Below are positions 60,691-64,000 of a DNA stretch of 64,000 nucleotides, in pieces. Location: NCBI GenBank assembly GCA_963082975.1, contig OY720345.1:943001-1007000 (forward strand). The letters are read 5' to 3'. This DNA is from Labia minor. Its lineage: Eukaryota; Arthropoda; Insecta; Dermaptera; Spongiphoridae. Each line of letters begins with the position of its first letter. Position 1 is the first letter of the stretch. Made by a program: the position numbers and the translations under genes. Under the pieces are notes generated by a model. That model was not told where the DNA came from, ran no database searches, and saw only the letters and a program-made list of their open reading frames with translations.

Positions 60691-61999
60691 GATTTTACAG
60701 GATATTAGTATACTATTAAACAATTATTTATTATTTATTAACATTAATTAACAAATGAAATGAATTGCTATATTATTTACTTGTAAGACACACACACACA
60801 CACAAATTATTATAAATAGAAACCGTCATTTATCAATTTATTAATATAAAATACAATATTGTTAAAATTAATATTGTTCTTTAACGAAACTATTCATTAT
60901 GTAAAATTTAATATTTTTATATAGAATTTATCTAAAAATAGAAGAAACGAATTCTTGATAGTTTTAATTCGAGAAAACACAATCTAATAATTTAAAGCTT
61001 AGGATTGAAATCGATTCAATCGGAAATGTGTCAACTAACAAGTACATATAATATTATGAAATCAATAAGAAAGAAAAAACTATTTTAAAATTGACACTTC
61101 ATTCAATTTTTTTTTTTTAATTTTTAAAAATTTATAATAATACAAACCAAATTTTATTATTTAAACATTTAAGTAATTATTTTTGTTTGTTTATTTTATA
61201 TTCACTTCGATATTAATTAGAAAAAATTGTAAAGAAATTATTTATAATAATTTCATGTATTTTAATAATTTTACTTAAATATGCTTTATAAGATTTTTAT
61301 AATTTTTAAAAATATTTTTCAACTATAATACATAGTTGAAAACTTTTGATTAAAATTGACCTGAAAAATACATGCTCTCAGGTCGGTCGAAGTGATAAGT
61401 TTGGGATTTCAATGAGTGAATAAACAATGAACACAACGAACAAAACGTAAGCATCACGATTTTCATTAAACATTATTTCTATTATGTTATTATCATTTTG
61501 TTTGTTTTCAAATTCATTAATTATAAAAAAAATAAATTATTACAATTATTTTTTAATTTTAATAAATAAAATATTTTAATAGGTGATGTTTATGTTTTTT
61601 TTTTTATATAAATCTTTAAAGCCTCGAATAATAAAATATATAAAATTCATAGTTTTTTTAATTTATTAAAATTTTTGTTCTTTTCTCTCTTTTCATAAGA
61701 ATTCGATTAAATTAAAGTCAAATTTCAAAGGATTCCGCCCCTCTCCATTAGATAATTCCCAATGGGACTATATATGATCATCGATCCTGCATTACATATG
61801 ACATGTGAATCATCAAGACTACAGTGTTGTCATATTTCAATCCATTACAATTATTTTTATTATTTTAAACATTATTTCTCAATATGTACCTACATACATA
61901 ATAATAATTCATATTTCTAATTTTCATTATATAAGGCAACGTTGATTTAAGGATCCATTTTGAATTTGATAAAAGTGAAATTTGTTAAAGTTACCCCAC

Positions 62000-62280
62000 G
62001 CAATGTGTCCATTTTATAAGCAGCAAGCACACTGCATACCATTATTGGAGGCCTGAGAAAAGTGCTTGTGCCTGATCGTGCACGCGCTGTAGCAAATGCA
62101 TGTGCGTGTGCGTTTCTGGCGCTCTATCCATTAATGTCAGCGACCATTGGGGTGAGTTATGGTTGTCCCAGCTTGTTTGTGCCCTACTAAAGGGAGTGAA
62201 TGGCGAATGGGGGAGTTCACCCACCCTTAGAATCGAGTGCAACGACCCTGAAGTCTAGTGAATGCATTTGTGCACGATTT
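62000..62280. promoter_or_regulatory. GC-richer island, candidate conserved block
   Basis: About 280 bp of balanced composition, including GATCGTGCACGCGCTGTAGC and an octamer-like AAATGCAT. Open frames on both strands overlap, and neither has family similarity I recognise. Confidence 0.3.
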
Positions 62281-63942
62281 GATCTCAGTTCTAACCCCCC
62301 CCCCCCACCCACCTACCCAACACAAACACACACACACCCCTATTATCTCACACACAAATTATTTCATATTTTAAATTTTATATTTTAAATATATATATAT
62401 ATTAATGAATTTACTGTTTCATTTAGACATATGGGCACTTTTAAGGGTGTATTTCAATTATAGAAATTGATCAACGAAGTAGAAGCCAAATAAGATAAAT
62501 AAATAAATACGAACTCGAATAAGAATCTAATCATGGTAGGAACCAAAAAAAAAAAAAAAAATCTAACAAGAATAAAGGGGAGAAAACGAATGATCTATAA
62601 AAAATGAATTGGCAAGCTCAAGCCCAAGATAATCCGATTTTCTATTCGAAACATGAAATTATTTTTAATCAACCTGTCAGATAAAATATCACTAAAATAT
62701 TTTATTTTTCTACTTGGGGTCTTTTGAAAGAACATTACCAAAACTTCTTTTTTATAAATAGTCCCTATTTAAAGCAAAAAGGAAATTCTCTTTACAAAGG
62801 ATGAGACTTAGTAAATCTTCTCGAATGGCATTAGGTTAAAAAAAAAAAAAAAAAAAAAAGATCTAAACATGAATAAATAATTTGTGTTTTATTCATCCTT
62901 GTTTTGTGCTTGCTACTAGAGTCTGAGTCATCGCATGACCAGGCTTTTAATTTGTTCTCCCTTGAATTCCTCTCCCTTCCTCTTTGGATTGCACCCTTCA
63001 CTCAAGGTGTACTCTCCTTTCGATCTCGTTATTTTTTTTTATTTTTTTTTATTTTATTTATTTTTTGTTTTTGTTTTTTATTTATAAAACATTACATTAA
63101 CATTTTTTTAATGATAACTATTTAATTGAATTTAAAAGATGATATTGAAGGGGTTGGAGTGCTATCTATCTTCTTTCTTTCTTTGCCAGATTTACAGGTC
63201 AACTAAAAGTCAAGTATAAGGCATGTTAAGAAGAGCACTTGGCTCACAACTATTCATAGATATAAGCGAATGTTTACCACTTGGGATTAAATTCTAAGAA
63301 GGTTGAAGGTTGTACATACGAAACCTGATGAAACCTCTTTGATGTCGAGTACCTTTATCCTATATTGTTGTCTCTCAATGACAAGGAGTTGTGGGTAACT
63401 TAACTTGAAACGAAATTGTACTTACCTTAGTAGGCAATTATACCTCTTAATGTGCACATCAGGGAATGTTAAAATAATAGAATTTAATTGTGATACATAA
63501 GAGGGGCTGTTTTTGCTAATGAATGGAGATAAAACATTTCTAAAGGGGAGTGTAAAATGTTTAAGAGAAGATAGACATTTTATCTTTAATTCATGAGGAA
63601 ATCACTTTTATCACTAAATTAATTCGGACAATGATCATATAATTCTTCTATGTAAAGATAAAGATAAAGATAAAACAGAGTGGCGGTAATACATAATTAA
63701 CACGTAATTATTATTAATATTTTATTCTCATGTGTCGAATAGGATATATAGTTAATAGCATTTCCTTTCAATCATCCTTCAAACAAGACGTCAAAGTGTC
63801 AAGATGACATCCTCACTGTCAAAAAATTTCTTGTGAGGAAATCTAAATTTAATCCACGCCGCGTGATGATTCATCATAACACACAAAGAGGGAAAGAAAA
63901 ATAAATAAACAAATAAAAAATAAATAAATAAATAAAACTTAC

Positions 63943-64000
63943 GTTGCAGCCGAGAGTCGTCGACTGAGGAATGCCCACGACGTAAACCATTATATTATGT
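63943..64000 (-). CDS. Possible partial exon at the window edge
   Basis: On the minus strand a relatively GC-rich segment ends in a consensus donor (AAC|GTAAGT). It is open in a single frame, which includes ATGGTTTACGTCGTGGGC (MVYVVG...) and ends ...TLGCN in phase 0. The linker exon at 57415-57463 also starts in phase 0, so the two could be spliced together. The peptide does not match the expected RRM1 end (ALHEQKTLPG in relatives). It could therefore be an alternative first exon, an insect-specific cassette exon or chance. No acceptor AG is visible before the window ends. Confidence 0.35.

Larger units (their letters stand above)
57464..63942 (-). other. Upstream intron of the CELF-like gene
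   Basis: Intronic interval on the 5' side of the linker exon. It contains the nested Helentron copies (58912-59870), a fragment with a CGCCATCTAG-type motif near 58270, long TA, GT and AG microsatellites, and the GC-richer islands at 58490-58740, 60300-60690 and 62000-62280. No RRM1 exon was recognised, so either RRM1 lies beyond 64000 or the segment at the right edge is an alternative exon. Confidence 0.7.

Overview
The window looks like arthropod, probably insect, nuclear DNA. It is roughly three-quarters A+T and full of microsatellites, homopolymer runs and transposon fragments. Single-gene coding signal is very sparse. There is no prokaryotic gene layout, no CRISPR array and no rRNA gene.

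Host gene. The window is mostly intron of one gene on the minus strand, a CELF/Bruno-type RNA-binding protein. Two exons are certain. The exon at 57415-57463 encodes the linker that begins MNRPIQVKPADSE. The exon at 15512-15637 encodes the first part of RRM2 (DRKLFVGML... to ...RGPDGTSKG). They join in frame (G plus AC gives Asp) across a 41,777-bp intron. The MNRPIQVKP wording fits the CELF3-6 / Drosophila Bru-3 branch rather than CELF1/2. A further short GC-rich open segment with a good minus-strand donor reaches the right edge (63943-64000) and may be an upstream or alternative exon. The next downstream exon (second half of RRM2) is not found in 1-15511.

Mobile DNA fills the introns. (1) A 4.1-kb LTR retrotransposon (30198-34330) has two 755-bp LTRs that look identical, a 4-bp target duplication, a polypurine tract and one intact 638-codon gag-protease frame. 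It lacks reverse transcriptase, RNase H and integrase. Its U5 and leader carry a series of primer-binding-site-like units. (2) Helitron/Helentron-like families: the ends share GCGAGATAGT / ACTATCTCGC motifs. One complete short copy (59112-59737) is inverted inside another copy (58912-59870). Related pieces lie at 16760-17326 and 50912-51764, and an endonuclease-like remnant at 18661-18990. (3) Six degraded copies of one non-LTR retrotransposon family, several ending in GATA/TCTA repeats. (4) Two internally deleted Tc1/mariner-superfamily elements (26613-27137 and 35303-36336). (5) hAT-type short elements, one with a perfect 8-bp target duplication (5690-5923). (6) A possible solo LTR (45461-45731).

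Between these are AT-rich stretches with no gene and several less AT-rich islands (for example 19370-19570, 20340-20660, 23640-24000, 60300-60690, 62000-62280). Inside a large neural RNA-binding-protein gene these are candidates for enhancers or small exons, but sequence reading alone cannot prove it. The most unusual items are the PBS-like array and gag-protease-only structure of the LTR element, the nested inverted Helentron pair, and a long stem-loop at 23846-23914.
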